Positions 1 to 7,802 of a stretch of DNA of 16,763 nucleotides are shown piece after piece; positions within the stretch are counted from its first letter, which is position 1, and each line of letters starts with the position of its first letter. Below the pieces are notes generated by a model that had not been told where the DNA came from, ran no database searches, and saw only the letters and a list, made by a program, of their open reading frames with translations. Both the position numbers and the translations under genes were made by a program. The DNA comes from Acanthaster planci (Eukaryota; Echinodermata; Asteroidea; Valvatida; Acanthasteridae): assembly GCF_001949145.1 (NCBI RefSeq), contig NW_019091656.1, forward strand, positions 255,252 through 272,014. Reading direction: 5' to 3'.

Positions 1-230
1 CACCAGGCCCACCGTAAATATGGCACACCAGGCCATCAAAGTTAGGCCACACCTGGCCCACCATTGTACAACTCTAAACATGGCACTGTAGCCCATGTAA
101 ATGTAACAATTATAACACACCTGGCTCACCCATAAATGCTGAATAACAACCGGGCACACCAGACCCTAAAATCAGTAAAAGCCAACAGTCATGTTAACAC
201 CAATTAAATAATAATTCTGTAGTGAAAACA
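1..230. repeat. Degenerate CACCAGGCC-rich repeat, no gene
   Basis: The first 170 bases carry several imperfect copies of a short word in both orientations. CACCAGGCCC is at 1, CACACCAGGCC near 24, CCACACCTGGCCCACC near 48, ACACACCTGGCTCACCC near 115 and GGCACACCAGACCC near 154. Spacing is irregular (roughly 23 to 65 bases), so this is a decayed tandem or dispersed repeat rather than a clean array. It runs off the left edge of the window. No coding potential was seen. Confidence 0.45.
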
Positions 231-1780
231 CATAACCTGAATTATTAAATCTGCAGGCACCCGATGTTCCCCCGTTGGAGACTTACGGGAGGAATGGCCC
301 ATGGTGAACATCCATGGAGCCTATCGAGTGCCTGTCACAAAACATTGAGATTACATGTATAGTGCTTCCATTGTATGATCTAGCATCTGTAACTGGTAAA
401 ATAACTTTATTGGCCATTATAATAGATCATTTCTTGACCGTGTCTGTCAAAATTCCCGCCAAAAACTGCTTCAAAATGCCAAGCTTACTCAAATCTCTTT
501 GCAAGATACAATTCCCCCATCAGAACTCCTGAGGGGAAGAAATGGTTCTTGGTGTACATCCAAGAAACACAAAACCAAATATTTGCGAAAGTACAAAGCA
601 CAATACCAACATTTCATTCGTACCATAATATGTTACTAAACACAAGGTGAAGATGGGGCGGAGGCGGGTAAACAAAAGTTTGGAAGTTGCACTGTCTGTT
701 AAATCTTTACCCTATAAAGGCTGTGACAAAACTGACCTGAAACTGCATTCCCTAAATCCATCAAGACATGCCTCCCATTAAGAAGATGTCCCATTTATTA
801 AAAGTTTTGTCACAGAAGTTCCCTTATTGGGCTAAATTCTCTAATGGAATTGGCCGACACATTATTCTAATCTTTCAGTGGATCCGTTTTTAGAATTCTG
901 TGTTTATGCTTCCTTCCAATTCCACACATACCTTCAGATAAAGAAAGCTGGTAAAAAACACTGTCTAATAGTTCAAGTACCACATCTTGGTAGTTAAGCA
1001 TAGGAGAGATTTCTCAGTTTTTCGTGTCCAAATTTGCTGTGAAATTGGATCATTTAGCCAGTCAGCTTCACAGAGCCATCCTAACACACAGTATTGCTTG
1101 CAAGCTGTTTCAATATATACATGTACCAACCATTACACACAGGCGAAATACACACATATGTACCGCAAACCAATTGCAAAGACCTTCATGAAGATGTACA
1201 TGTATGTTTTCCACATGTCCACACTCTGCCTACAGCACTGGCAGAGCCCAATGAATATTCATCACAATGTTGCTCAAAGCAGCTTATTGGCTGCCTACCA
1301 CGGTACAGGATCCCTTGTTGACACAGAACTGCTTTTGGCATTCTGTGCAGTAAATAAGCAGTACATCCAAATACATGCATTACTTACACATGTACTGTGT
1401 AAGCATAATCTGTGCATGCACAAATGTTCATCTTCTAACGTGCTGTGGTTTTAGCCGATGTTGGCATATCTTAACATTAGTTAATTCAAAGAACACATTG
1501 TTGCATCTCATAAATGAAATTGTCTGTGACAAACCAATTGAACACTTATATGGAATACTGAGAATAAAGCATTTGATTATTTGATAAAATGTCATGTACA
1601 TGTAGGGCGGCTAGTAACTGCAATCCTCATGTTATTTTCAAAGTGAGAAATGAAATGTTTTATGTTCTTATGAATTTAGTATGCTCAGTTCATCCAAAAG
1701 GTTTTTTGACAGATATTGTTTTTTCTTTTTGCTGAGGTTTTGAAATGTAACATCAGAACAAACACATGACAACAAGAATG
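231..1780. other. No convincing gene; AT-rich spacer with TACATGTA words
   Basis: Open frames here (the longest is on the plus strand at 987-1454) have low-complexity, His/Cys/Tyr-rich translations with no recognisable domain, and I treat them as chance. The stretch holds several TACATGTA-type palindromic words (near 353, 1119, 1195, 1389 and 1592), which are common in lancelet, mollusc and echinoderm spacer DNA. A short plus-strand segment at 256-330 after an AG acceptor has a weak serine-protease-like reading (see findings). Confidence 0.5.
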
Positions 1781-1783
1781 CAA

Positions 1784-1820
1784 TCTCTTTTTTGAAGATG
1801 TGTTGGCTCTGAAAAGAGCC
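1784..1820 (-). promoter_or_regulatory. Histone-type 3' stem-loop with purine-rich downstream element, orphan
   Basis: Read on the minus strand, 1820-1805 is GGCTCTTTTCAGAGCC. This is a six-base-pair stem with a TTTC loop and matches the canonical metazoan replication-dependent histone mRNA 3' end. The flanking AA/TT pairs extend the stem to eight. About twelve bases further along the minus strand is a purine run (AAAAAAGAG, 1793-1784), placed where the U7 snRNA binding element normally sits. In a histone gene this signal directs 3' cleavage without polyadenylation. No histone reading frame is visible in the 230 bases upstream, so this is either a chance match, a detached piece of a histone cluster, or a signal used by something else. 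Confidence 0.5.
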
Positions 1821-2013
1821 AATTGGTTTAATTAGCTTATTCAAAATCCTGTTGCTTGCCCACTGGCTTGTATCACTGCAGGAATAACTTTCATCATGGA
1901 GCTGTAATGCAGTAGCTCCATGCTTTCATCGGGTGGTTGATGTACCTTGTGCAGGGATTTGCTGTCACTTTAGTTTGCCAGAAGATGTGAATGCCTTCAA
2001 TGAGTTTGTCTGA

Positions 2014-2240
2014 TGCAACTGTGAGCCACAGCTTGAAATCAATTTCCCCCAAGAACGTGCAGAATTGGCCTCTTGCCCAAGGCGGAATTGCTCGTCATAA
2101 GCTCACCAGCCAAGCCCCGGGAATTTAATGGATGCAGTACGAATGATTTCGGCATACTTAAGAAGATCCAAACAATGAGACGGGTGCTTGGAGATTTAAA
2201 TTGACATGAATACTTTAAAGGCCGACTGCCACATGTCAAA
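2014..2240 (-). pseudogene. Decayed coding relic with YDEQFRL motif, retroelement-associated
   Basis: On the minus strand, one frame reads DMWQSAFKVF at its start, LLKYAEIIRTAS in the middle, then PGLGW, an in-frame TGA, and AYDEQFRLGQEANSARSW. The end shifts by one base to EIDFKLWLTV. The pattern of a Trp-anchored helix, LLxYxxxIR, and YDxQFR followed by SW..I...LW resembles a short conserved domain I recall from hypothetical invertebrate and fish proteins near tyrosine-recombinase or retroelement reading frames. The family name is not certain. An in-frame TAA, a TGA and at least one frameshift mark it as non-functional. It lies about 290 bases downstream of the RAG1-like exon on the same strand, but nothing shows that they belong together. 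Confidence 0.4.
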
Positions 2241-2533
2241 CGTTTCTATCTTTTTTGGTGTACTCCCGGCTTCTTTAAGACTACATTGCCCCCTTCCACC
2301 AGCAAAGTCAAATTCGTGCCATGCTGTTCATTGGACTTTGCAATGACGGCTTGTTATGTTCCAACACTACAATTGTGGTTAATTTCGGATTCAACCATCA
2401 CAGTTTCACAACACCAGTTTTCCAAATTCCAACTTGTCTGACTAGTGGGTATGAGTCATACACGAGTTGACCTTTCGACCTAGATAATGATATACACGCT
2501 AGACTGGTTGCCTGTCATATGTAAACATGACAC
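2241..2533. other. Spacer between relics; one diverged 16-bp repeat unit pair
   Basis: No coding segment was recognised. At 2447-2472 the sequence GGGTATGAGTCATAC followed by ACGAGTTGACC matches two units of the 16-bp tandem family found in quantity at 5518-5690, so a small relic of that repeat lies here too. Confidence 0.4.
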
Positions 2534-3041
2534 CTATAGACCCCCATTGGCTCTGTCCAGCTTTTCATCGATCATGCTATTGAAGATCCTCAGTTTATGC
2601 CTCCTCAATACTGCACCTACATTAACAGCCATTTCCTTTGATCACAACAAGTCTAGATCGTGCTCCATACCATCCAGTAGGACTGAGGCAGATGCTCTGT
2701 TGTTTTCATCTCCTATTGCCTCAATAAGTGGCCGAGTAATGAAAGTTAAGTCTTGGGCATCAGGCTCATAAACAGTTGCTCTCTCTCCGTCCTTCTCTAC
2801 CTCGCACTTGATGACTGCAAATGCAGCAGGAAACGCTTTGTCTGGTAGCAGACAATCCCTTGCGCTTTTTGTTATGGAGCTGTCTCCCATTCCACCAGCA
2901 CCATCCTTGATGGTTGTCAGGACATAACGGTCATCATCGGGATCAATTCCTGCTTTCTCCATTCCCGCTGTAATCTCAGCATCCAACTCCTCCAGAGTCT
3001 TGGCAAAGGGGTGGGGGTAAGGCCAATCCATGCCTTTCAGG
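2534..3041 (-). pseudogene. RAG1-like (ProtoRAG/Transib-type) transposase exon, first catalytic Asp lost
   Basis: The minus-strand reading from a good splice acceptor (CTTTCCCCAG, exon from about 3041) runs 133 codons to a TGA at 2644-2642, then stays open in the same frame to a TAG at 2536-2534. It contains EELDAEITAGMEKAG, IKDGAGGMGDSS, CLLPDKAFPAAFAVI and, past the TGA, RIFNSMIDEKLDRANGGL. These match in order the vertebrate RAG1 core segments around IKESCDGMGD (holding D600), VPEKAVRFSFTI and GYDEK (holding D708). The position equal to D600 is Gly here (codon 2896-2894, GGT; one transition from GAT). The Asp equal to D708 is kept in MIDEK. RAG1-family enzymes cut DNA with a DDE triad, so this copy should be inactive. 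No E962 region, RAG2-like frame or terminal repeats were found nearby. An n sits at 3052 in the putative intron. Confidence 0.72.
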
Positions 3042-3049
3042 CTGGGGAA

Positions 3050-3488
3050 AGNTTTGTTAGGGGAAAAATGGGAAAATAGACATTTGATGTTAAGTTTTTG
3101 ACAGAAATATGGTAAATGGTAGAAATCCTGACTTTTAGGCTAAAAGCTCCATCCATCCCCTTTTAGAGCGGTGGTACTTTCGAGCAGTGGTACGCTACTG
3201 TTTGACTGAGTATATCTAATACATGAGCATCAGGCACAGTATCTGCCTCAAATGATGCACAATTTGAGATTAAACACTGGCAAATCCACAAAGATTATCT
3301 GTCAAGTTTATGGGCAAAATTTAACATGCAGCTTAACAAGCCTGGGATAACACAGCAACTAGCAATAGTAAATATTTTGCAAACAGTAAAATAATGTTCC
3401 AAGAGTGACTTTAGATATGACACATGCACCAGATAGGCTTTCGAGTGTCAATGCACTCAAGCAGTTCAGTTCACAGTTCAGTGTCCAT
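3050..3488. other. No gene seen; possible intron or 3' LTR-side sequence
   Basis: This lies between the RAG1-like exon and the stop codon of the Gypsy-type pol tail. If the pol tail still had its 3' long terminal repeat, the repeat would fall here on the minus strand. I could not identify a TG...CA-bounded unit or a second copy to prove one. A purine run (AAAAGGGGATGG on the minus strand, near 3165) could be mistaken for a polypurine tract but has no LTR start after it. Confidence 0.35.
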
Positions 3489-3845
3489 TCAGTCCAACAC
3501 ATACATGTAGTCTTTGTATTTAAGAGGCATGCCACATTGTCTCTTGGGTCTGCTGGTGTGCGGATTGGACTGTTCACTCACAACTGGTGGACTTGCAATG
3601 GGTGGGGTATCTATCATGCCCTTTGGAGAAGGTGGAGCATGGTCCTTGAGTATGTCACTACTGTCCACAGTTGGAAGTTGCTTGGTAGTCTCCATTCCAG
3701 GCGGTTTGGTGTCGTTCGCGTTCTGCATGAATTTTCGCACATGACTCGTATTGCACGAATACTGGGCACCTTCAGGTGACGTGACTACGACGCTGTTGCC
3801 AGATCTGCTCACAACAGTGAATGGTTCGGGGTGTTCTTGCATTGG
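3489..3845 (-). pseudogene. Gypsy-type retrotransposon pol: C-terminal tail of integrase
   Basis: The minus-strand frame contains PEPFTVVSRSGNSVVVTSPE followed by NTSHVRKF, which is the pattern of the GPY/F-like module at the C-terminus of Ty3/Gypsy integrases. A Pro/Ser-rich linker follows, then RPKRQCGMPLKYKDYM just before the stop at 3491-3489. Basic, proline-flanked endings of the form RP.R.R..P.R.KDY are usual for these polyproteins. The catalytic integrase core, RNase H and reverse transcriptase are absent upstream. Instead, the PHD/FLYWCH relic at 3890-4485 abuts directly. The tail is therefore a fragment joined by recombination or nested insertion, or the end of an unusual composite element. 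The gag and protease pieces at 8311-9465 are on the same strand and could be from a related element. Confidence 0.65.
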
Positions 3846-3889
3846 ACCTATGCCCTTCTCGGAAAGCAGAATCCCCATGAACACGAGCA

Positions 3890-4485
3890 CCCGGTTGGCT
3901 GTGCGACAAAGGTAGGATGGATCAGGGCAGCTGCAGGATGAAGATGTACGGAGGGCAGCTTGGAGGAGAAGTCCGTACCATCCTGGTGAACAGAGACATG
4001 ACATCTCGTGGACTGACTCCGCACAGTACACAACCATGTGACAGATGATGACGACAACCCAGGCTTCTTCTTGTTGTAGCTGTACCCATGGCTGTCAACG
4101 AGGATGGATTGGCTGCACTGGGATCCACCTGCAACAACCTTGAAGGTGACAGGGTCTTGTTTACCAAGGCACAGTAGGTCGTCGGGTATGGATGGACCTG
4201 GCAGGGGTTCTTCCTCGGACAGCTGGGGAACCGTGAAATCTGACGTCAAACCTCATCGGCTTGGGAAGAAGTGGAGACTGTTGTGGCTCTTGATCCACAC
4301 GGCATACTCGGCACATCCAAACCTCCAGAAGGCTTGGGTCGGCAACCACGCAGAGGTACTCTTCTGACGAAAAAGCCAGAATTGCACTCCCGATGTTGCC
4401 AATCACCACAGTGGTCACAACTGAAGGCTTGATGAGAGGCTCGAACTGCTTTCCCACACTCAGTGCAAGGATATCGCGAAGCCAT
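3890..4485 (-). pseudogene. PHD finger plus FLYWCH zinc-finger protein, frameshifted
   Basis: The minus-strand ATG at 4485 opens a frame with a Cys4-His-Cys3 PHD pattern: C-TE-C, then CDHC, GDWQHREC and, after a one-base shift near 4370, EVWMCRVC. A second shift near 4250 leads to a frame (4249 to about 3890) with KVVAGGSQCSQSILVDSHGY, then SYN, VTWLCTVRSQSTRC and VHLHPAAALIH. This is the F/L-W-C-C-H-x-H layout of a FLYWCH domain. FLYWCH fingers bind DNA and occur in MULE-type transposases and their domesticated relatives. PHD fingers usually read histone H3 tails. Two frameshifts within 600 bases show decay, or one sequencing error plus decay. The reading passes into the Gypsy integrase tail with almost no spacer. 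Confidence 0.62.
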
Positions 4486-4489
4486 GATC

Positions 4490-5517
4490 TTGAGAATGAA
4501 GTCTTGACTTGAAGCAGTAGTGAACTCGATGTATCTTAACTTGACAGTGTCTAGTCTCGAAGATGAGTGAAAAGCCTAGTGGTCTTGGAGCTTTTGTAGA
4601 ATCTAGAGGGATTCTGAATGAAGTTCCTTTGACCATTCACATCTTTCGACATACTTCCAAAAGAAATGACATTGAAGCTGCTTTCAATGGTTAAGTGGCA
4701 GACTTGACCACAATTTTCTTTCAAGTGGCGCCATTATGATTGGGTTTTCGTGCTGGCGTGGTTGCAGTTGCGCTTCATAGAGCACGAATAGAAATTGTGG
4801 ATTCTCCCGAGACTACCAAAGGGGGAAGGTTGATGGCCAGCCCCCAAATAGCCCCAAAATGGTGATGCATACTACGCCTGCCCCCCCCCCAAAATATTAC
4901 ACTGCTTCCGTTTATTTGTCTGTCAAATTTTATTGCAAAAAGAAGTCATTCAAATCTTGTACAATCATAAACAGCACATTATTAATACATTTATTTAACC
5001 GGCCCGTGTGCCTCCGGTCGGTCGTACAGTACTATCGCAAATTGTACTACAAAGTTTGTGATAGAACTGTACGGCTGGAGGTGCTAGGGCTATTATTTTA
5101 CCAATTCATGAAGAAAAGAAGTCACTCAAATTATTACGTGCCAAAAGCTGCAATCTCAGTTGTGTTTGTTTCCATTTTCTTCATGCTTATACTGCACGCT
5201 GAACTTGAATTCAAGTTTGTTTTCCAACAACGTTCGCCCGCAACGCTCAATGTCTGCTGCGTAGACCGCTCTGATGTACAGTGTGACCATTGGCATCAAG
5301 ACTTCATAGGATCACTTCTAATAAAAAGAGAAAAACATGGCGACGGCTTTAACAATTCGACAAATGATATTTTTTCATATTCATTATCTTAATTTAATAT
5401 TCCCAACAATACAAGTCAACAGAGAAGAGAATATGGGAACAATGCTGTCACTCCTCTTTCGTCATTTGTGGCCGGGAAAAATGCTTCCATTGGTCAGATT
5501 CAATGTGGAAATTCATA
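4490..5517. other. No confirmed gene; poly-C run and imperfect hairpin
   Basis: The stretch upstream of the PHD-FLYWCH start has no recognised domain on either strand. A 44-codon plus-strand frame (4563-4694) and a 177-codon plus-strand frame (4859-5392) are present, but neither resembles a family I know. A run of cytosines is at about 4879-4890. ATG at 5337 has a strong Kozak-like context (AACATGGCG), but the frame it opens runs straight into the tandem repeats at 5518. Confidence 0.4.
5011..5080. repeat. Imperfect hairpin, 19-bp arms
   Basis: CGTACAGTACTATCGCAAA (5023-5041) pairs with the reverse complement of 5055-5073 (CGTACAGTTCTATCACAAA), with two mismatches and a 13-base loop. CCTCCGG on the left and CTGGAGG on the right partly extend the stem. 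It may be the middle of a palindromic repeat element or a structured transcript. Confidence 0.5.
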
Positions 5518-5690
5518 GGGTACGAGTTAACTTGGGTATGAGTTAACTGGAGTACGACTTGACTTGGGTACGAGTTAACCTGGGTACGACTTGACATGGG
5601 TACAATGTGACTCGGGTATGACTTAACTTGGGTGTAAATTTGTGGCTATGAGTTGACTCGGTATGAGTTAACTCGGGTACGAGTTGACCG
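5518..5690 (+). repeat. 16-bp minisatellite, consensus GGGTACGAGTTAACTT
   Basis: About eleven units follow in register at 5518, 5534, 5550, 5566, 5582, 5598, 5614, 5630, then 5644, 5660 and 5675. The middle units near 5630-5643 are degenerate. Variation is mostly transitions (TACGAG/TATGAG, TTAAC/TTGAC). Several units hold GTTAAC palindromes. The last unit reads GGGTACGAGTTGACCG and passes into unique sequence at GTTACC. Confidence 0.85.
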
Positions 5691-5776
5691 GTTACCATCC
5701 TCTGAAGGTGAACTCTTTAATGTCCCGCCTTTTGAAAGGACACTTTAATGGCCCACACCAGCGGACTTTCCTCTGA

Positions 5777-5872
5777 GGGGGCGACTTGGTCTGGAGGCGA
5801 GTTTGCCAGGGGGTGACTCGGCTGGGGGTGACTCATCCCGGGGGGCGAGTTGGCCAGGGGACAAGTTGGCTT
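5777..5872 (+). repeat. GC-rich sister array of the 16-bp minisatellite
   Basis: Six units of 15-17 bp start at 5777, 5793, 5809, 5824, 5840 and 5857, with an approximate consensus GGGGGCGAGTTGGCCA. Position by position it keeps the GGG..CGAGTT..C framework of the array at 5518-5690, so the two are probably subfamilies of one repeat that split and homogenised separately across an 86-base unique gap. Confidence 0.75.
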
Positions 5873-5879
5873 GATTCCG

Positions 5880-6223
5880 TCTATTACGTCCAGAAGTGTT
5901 TTGATGCATAAATTTTAAACGTATCAAGATAAATATGAACCTGCTCATGTGTGTGTTTTTTTCATAAAAATTCCTTTTCCAGAAATTGTTTCAACTCATG
6001 TGCAAGTGGGTTCATATAATGCTGTACAATCAATTTTAGTAATCAGGTTATCTCCATGAATTTTATTTGTATTTTGTTAGAATTAATCATGGTCTCCACC
6101 AGCGGAAATAGGTACTGGAAAGGGTGTCTGACGTTGTGTACAATGTACGTGTACCTCAAAATCCACAGTAGGCCTACAGTGATCAAGTGCGCATGTGCTA
6201 ACTTACATGTAAGTGATTAGTCC
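5880..6223. other. AT-rich spacer, no gene seen
   Basis: No coding segment, splice-bounded exon or clear repeat was found between the second 16-bp array and the left arm of the long inverted repeat. One TACATGTA word is near 6205. Confidence 0.4.
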
Positions 6224-6294
6224 AAGTAACTTGGACTGTACAAATAGCCTTTTTCAACATCTGGACATGGTTGGGTGTTAGTAGGGTCAAAGTG

Positions 6295-6717
6295 GTCATG
6301 CTAGTTAGCGTCAACAAGTGTCAACACTAATAAGTTACAGATTTTGAGGGTATACTCAAGTGGTTGATGCTAAAGTGGTGTTATCATATTTGAAAGACAA
6401 TAACATGTTCCAGTGTGGAAGAAAAACAGGAAGGTTTCTTCCAAATTCAAGCAGAACATCGAAACTGTTTCCCGAGATGTATGGGGTCGGCATCTTTCTT
6501 TTCCTGCCTTCCGAACGAAAATAAGATGGGGGCCAGTTTGGCTGCACGAGCATCTCCACATTCAAATATCATTTCAGGTAAATATGATTATATTAAATAT
6601 GATATATAAAATCCTAATTAATATTATAAACTACACATTTCAGTATAAAGATGCTGGAATGACTTGTTGATGCTTTGTTGATGCATGTTGATGCTTGTTG
6701 ACGTTAAATAGCATGAC
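6295..6717. mobile_element. MITE-like element with 32-bp terminal inverted repeats
   Basis: The sequence at 6295-6326 (beginning GTCATGCTAG and ending TGTCAACA) matches the reverse complement of 6686-6717 at 28 of 32 positions. The 423-bp element has no transposase frame. Inside the right end are four close copies of TTGATGC/TTGACG (6664-6703), like the subterminal repeats of non-autonomous DNA transposons. Its left end starts one base after the left arm of the larger inverted repeat, which suggests the two are parts of one structure or a nested insertion at the arm edge. The target-site duplication is unclear. Confidence 0.6.
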
Positions 6718-6901
6718 GGGGTCCATGTTGTACCTTCCAAAGGCTTTTGCTTCCACTAATTCATTTCTCTCAAAATAGCTTGTACCCCATATCAAACTCC
6801 TCCAAATTCATCTCCAAAATGGTCCTTAAACTGTATAATGTGCCCCACTTAGGAACAAGTGAGAATCAGAGATCACAGTTATGATCTTGAGGTTTACTCA
6901 C

Positions 6902-7004
6902 CTTTGGGAAGAAAAAAACAAATTTACCCGTTAAATCAGAAATGGTCTTGTCATCGAGCACGATGCCATCATCTTGTTCAATTAGCAATTTGAAAGGTAA
7001 TGTC
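6902..7004 (-). CDS. Candidate internal exon, ubiquitin-like or CIDE-N-like
   Basis: On the minus strand, an acceptor (TGTTGTCTCCAG, exon from 7004) and a consensus donor (AAG then GTGAGT, exon to 6902) bound 103 nt that are open in the frame giving LPFKLLIEQDDGIVLDDKTI and then SDLTGKFVFFFPK. The pattern hydrophobic-x-hydrophobic-E-x-DDG-hydrophobic-x-hydrophobic-D-D resembles the second half of CIDE-N/CAD domains, typically LxLEEDGTxVDxE...L. CIDE-N modules mediate head-to-tail assembly of DNA-fragmentation and lipid-droplet proteins. The resemblance is modest and the matching first half was not found upstream. It sits inside the 1.24-kb inverted-repeat unit. It may be a host exon, a captured exon or a coincidence. 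Confidence 0.35.
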
Positions 7005-7473
7005 CTGGAGACAACACATACTGTGTGCTAGTCTCTAGCAGACCATTCACAAAAAGTATGCCTTGTCAATACAGGCGTACTGACAACTGATTCTGAGCGC
7101 ATAATGTCCGGTGTACAGGGAAAGAGTTCCGTATAAAGGACACCACTTGTCACTCTGTGCACAAACCCTGTAGTACCGGTCTGAAAAACTTTCAGTGTTT
7201 TCCAAGTAACGACTTGGTTTTTTTTCCCTCCTAAATTCAACTTTTTGGACATGTTTTTGCTTTGTGATGGCTATTAAGTCACCGAAGGGAAGAATTGCGG
7301 GTGTCTGTCATGTCCGTATATGGAACTCTTCCTATGTATAGTTTCAAGTTTCAATGTAATCACAGCTACTGGACAAAGCCTAGGCTATGGAAGGCACTTA
7401 GACCCTACTATCTCCTGACCATGTCCAAATGTTAAAAAAGGTGATTTGTAAGAGCCCAAGTTACTCAGACTGG

Positions 7474-7802
7474 TAAGTACATGCACAAAGGCATAGGAGT
7501 GAACATGGTGAACATACGTTATCATTAGACAGCAAGCTGCTTAACATAAAACATTTAAAGCAAGTACTCATGCTAGGCTGACCTGCAGTTCAAACAAGTT
7601 ACGATGAAAATATAAAACATTACTGGCCTCTGTGAATGGTTGAATTCTTTCATATAATGAAACGATTGGTAGGGACTGCTGTAAATGTCGTACATGTATC
7701 TGTAGGTATGACTGCAATTGCTGAGCGGAAGTTTGACTTCAATCCTTTCAAACACCCCTGCAAAGTTTTACTACTTTCCCCTTCGTAGCTGATGGTTTCC
7801 GG
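7474..7802. other. No gene seen
   Basis: This lies between the right inverted-repeat arm and the stop codon of the SWIM exon. Short frames here have no recognisable content. A TACATGTA word is near 7690. Confidence 0.4.

Larger units (their letters stand above)
6224..7465. mobile_element. 1.24-kb unit bounded by 71-bp inverted repeats
   Basis: The 71 bases at 6224-6294 align to the reverse complement of 7395-7465 with about 83 percent identity and one gap by my hand alignment. The shared core words are AGTAACTTGG, TTACAAAT/GTACAAAT, TTTGGACATGG/TCTGGACATGG and AGTAGGGTC. The arms may extend outward weakly (GTGCGCATGTGC against TGTGCATGTAC). The enclosed DNA holds a smaller inverted-repeat element (6295-6717) and a splice-bounded exon candidate (6902-7004). 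Either this is a foldback or DNA-transposon-like element, or two copies of a dispersed repeat landed in opposite orientation. No target-site duplication could be assigned. Confidence 0.5.

Noticed and set aside
987-1454. 155-codon plus-strand open frame
   Set aside because: The translation is low-information (many His, Cys, Tyr, Met from TACATGTA-type words), with no domain and no supporting splice or start context.
3405-3779. Plus-strand open frames across the integrase tail
   Set aside because: They are antisense to the recognised integrase tail, and their translations resemble no family.
4404-4415. CACAGTG heptamer like a V(D)J recombination signal
   Set aside because: It lies in the PHD-finger codons, no A-rich nonamer follows at 12 or 23 bases, and one heptamer in 17 kb is expected by chance.
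2534-4485. PHD finger as a RAG2-like partner of the RAG1-like exon
   Set aside because: The PHD pattern is joined to a FLYWCH domain, not kelch repeats, and a Gypsy fragment lies between it and the RAG1-like exon.
4563-4694. 44-codon plus-strand frame beginning MSEKPSGLGAF
   Set aside because: The composition is plausible but there are no homologues I recognise and no splice sites. It lies antisense to the PHD-FLYWCH leader.
4859-5392. 177-codon plus-strand open frame with a hydrophobic segment
   Set aside because: It starts in a poly-C tract, spans the hairpin at 5011-5080 and has no recognisable family. A chance frame is more likely.
5337-5546. Kozak-like ATG (AACATGGCG) opening a 69-codon frame
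   Set aside because: The frame runs into the 16-bp tandem array and ends there. The context alone is not enough to call a gene.
7028-7252. 74-codon minus-strand frame beginning MSKKLNLGGKK
   Set aside because: No recognisable domain. It ends 24 bases before the acceptor of the 6902-7004 exon candidate, so it is probably intronic.
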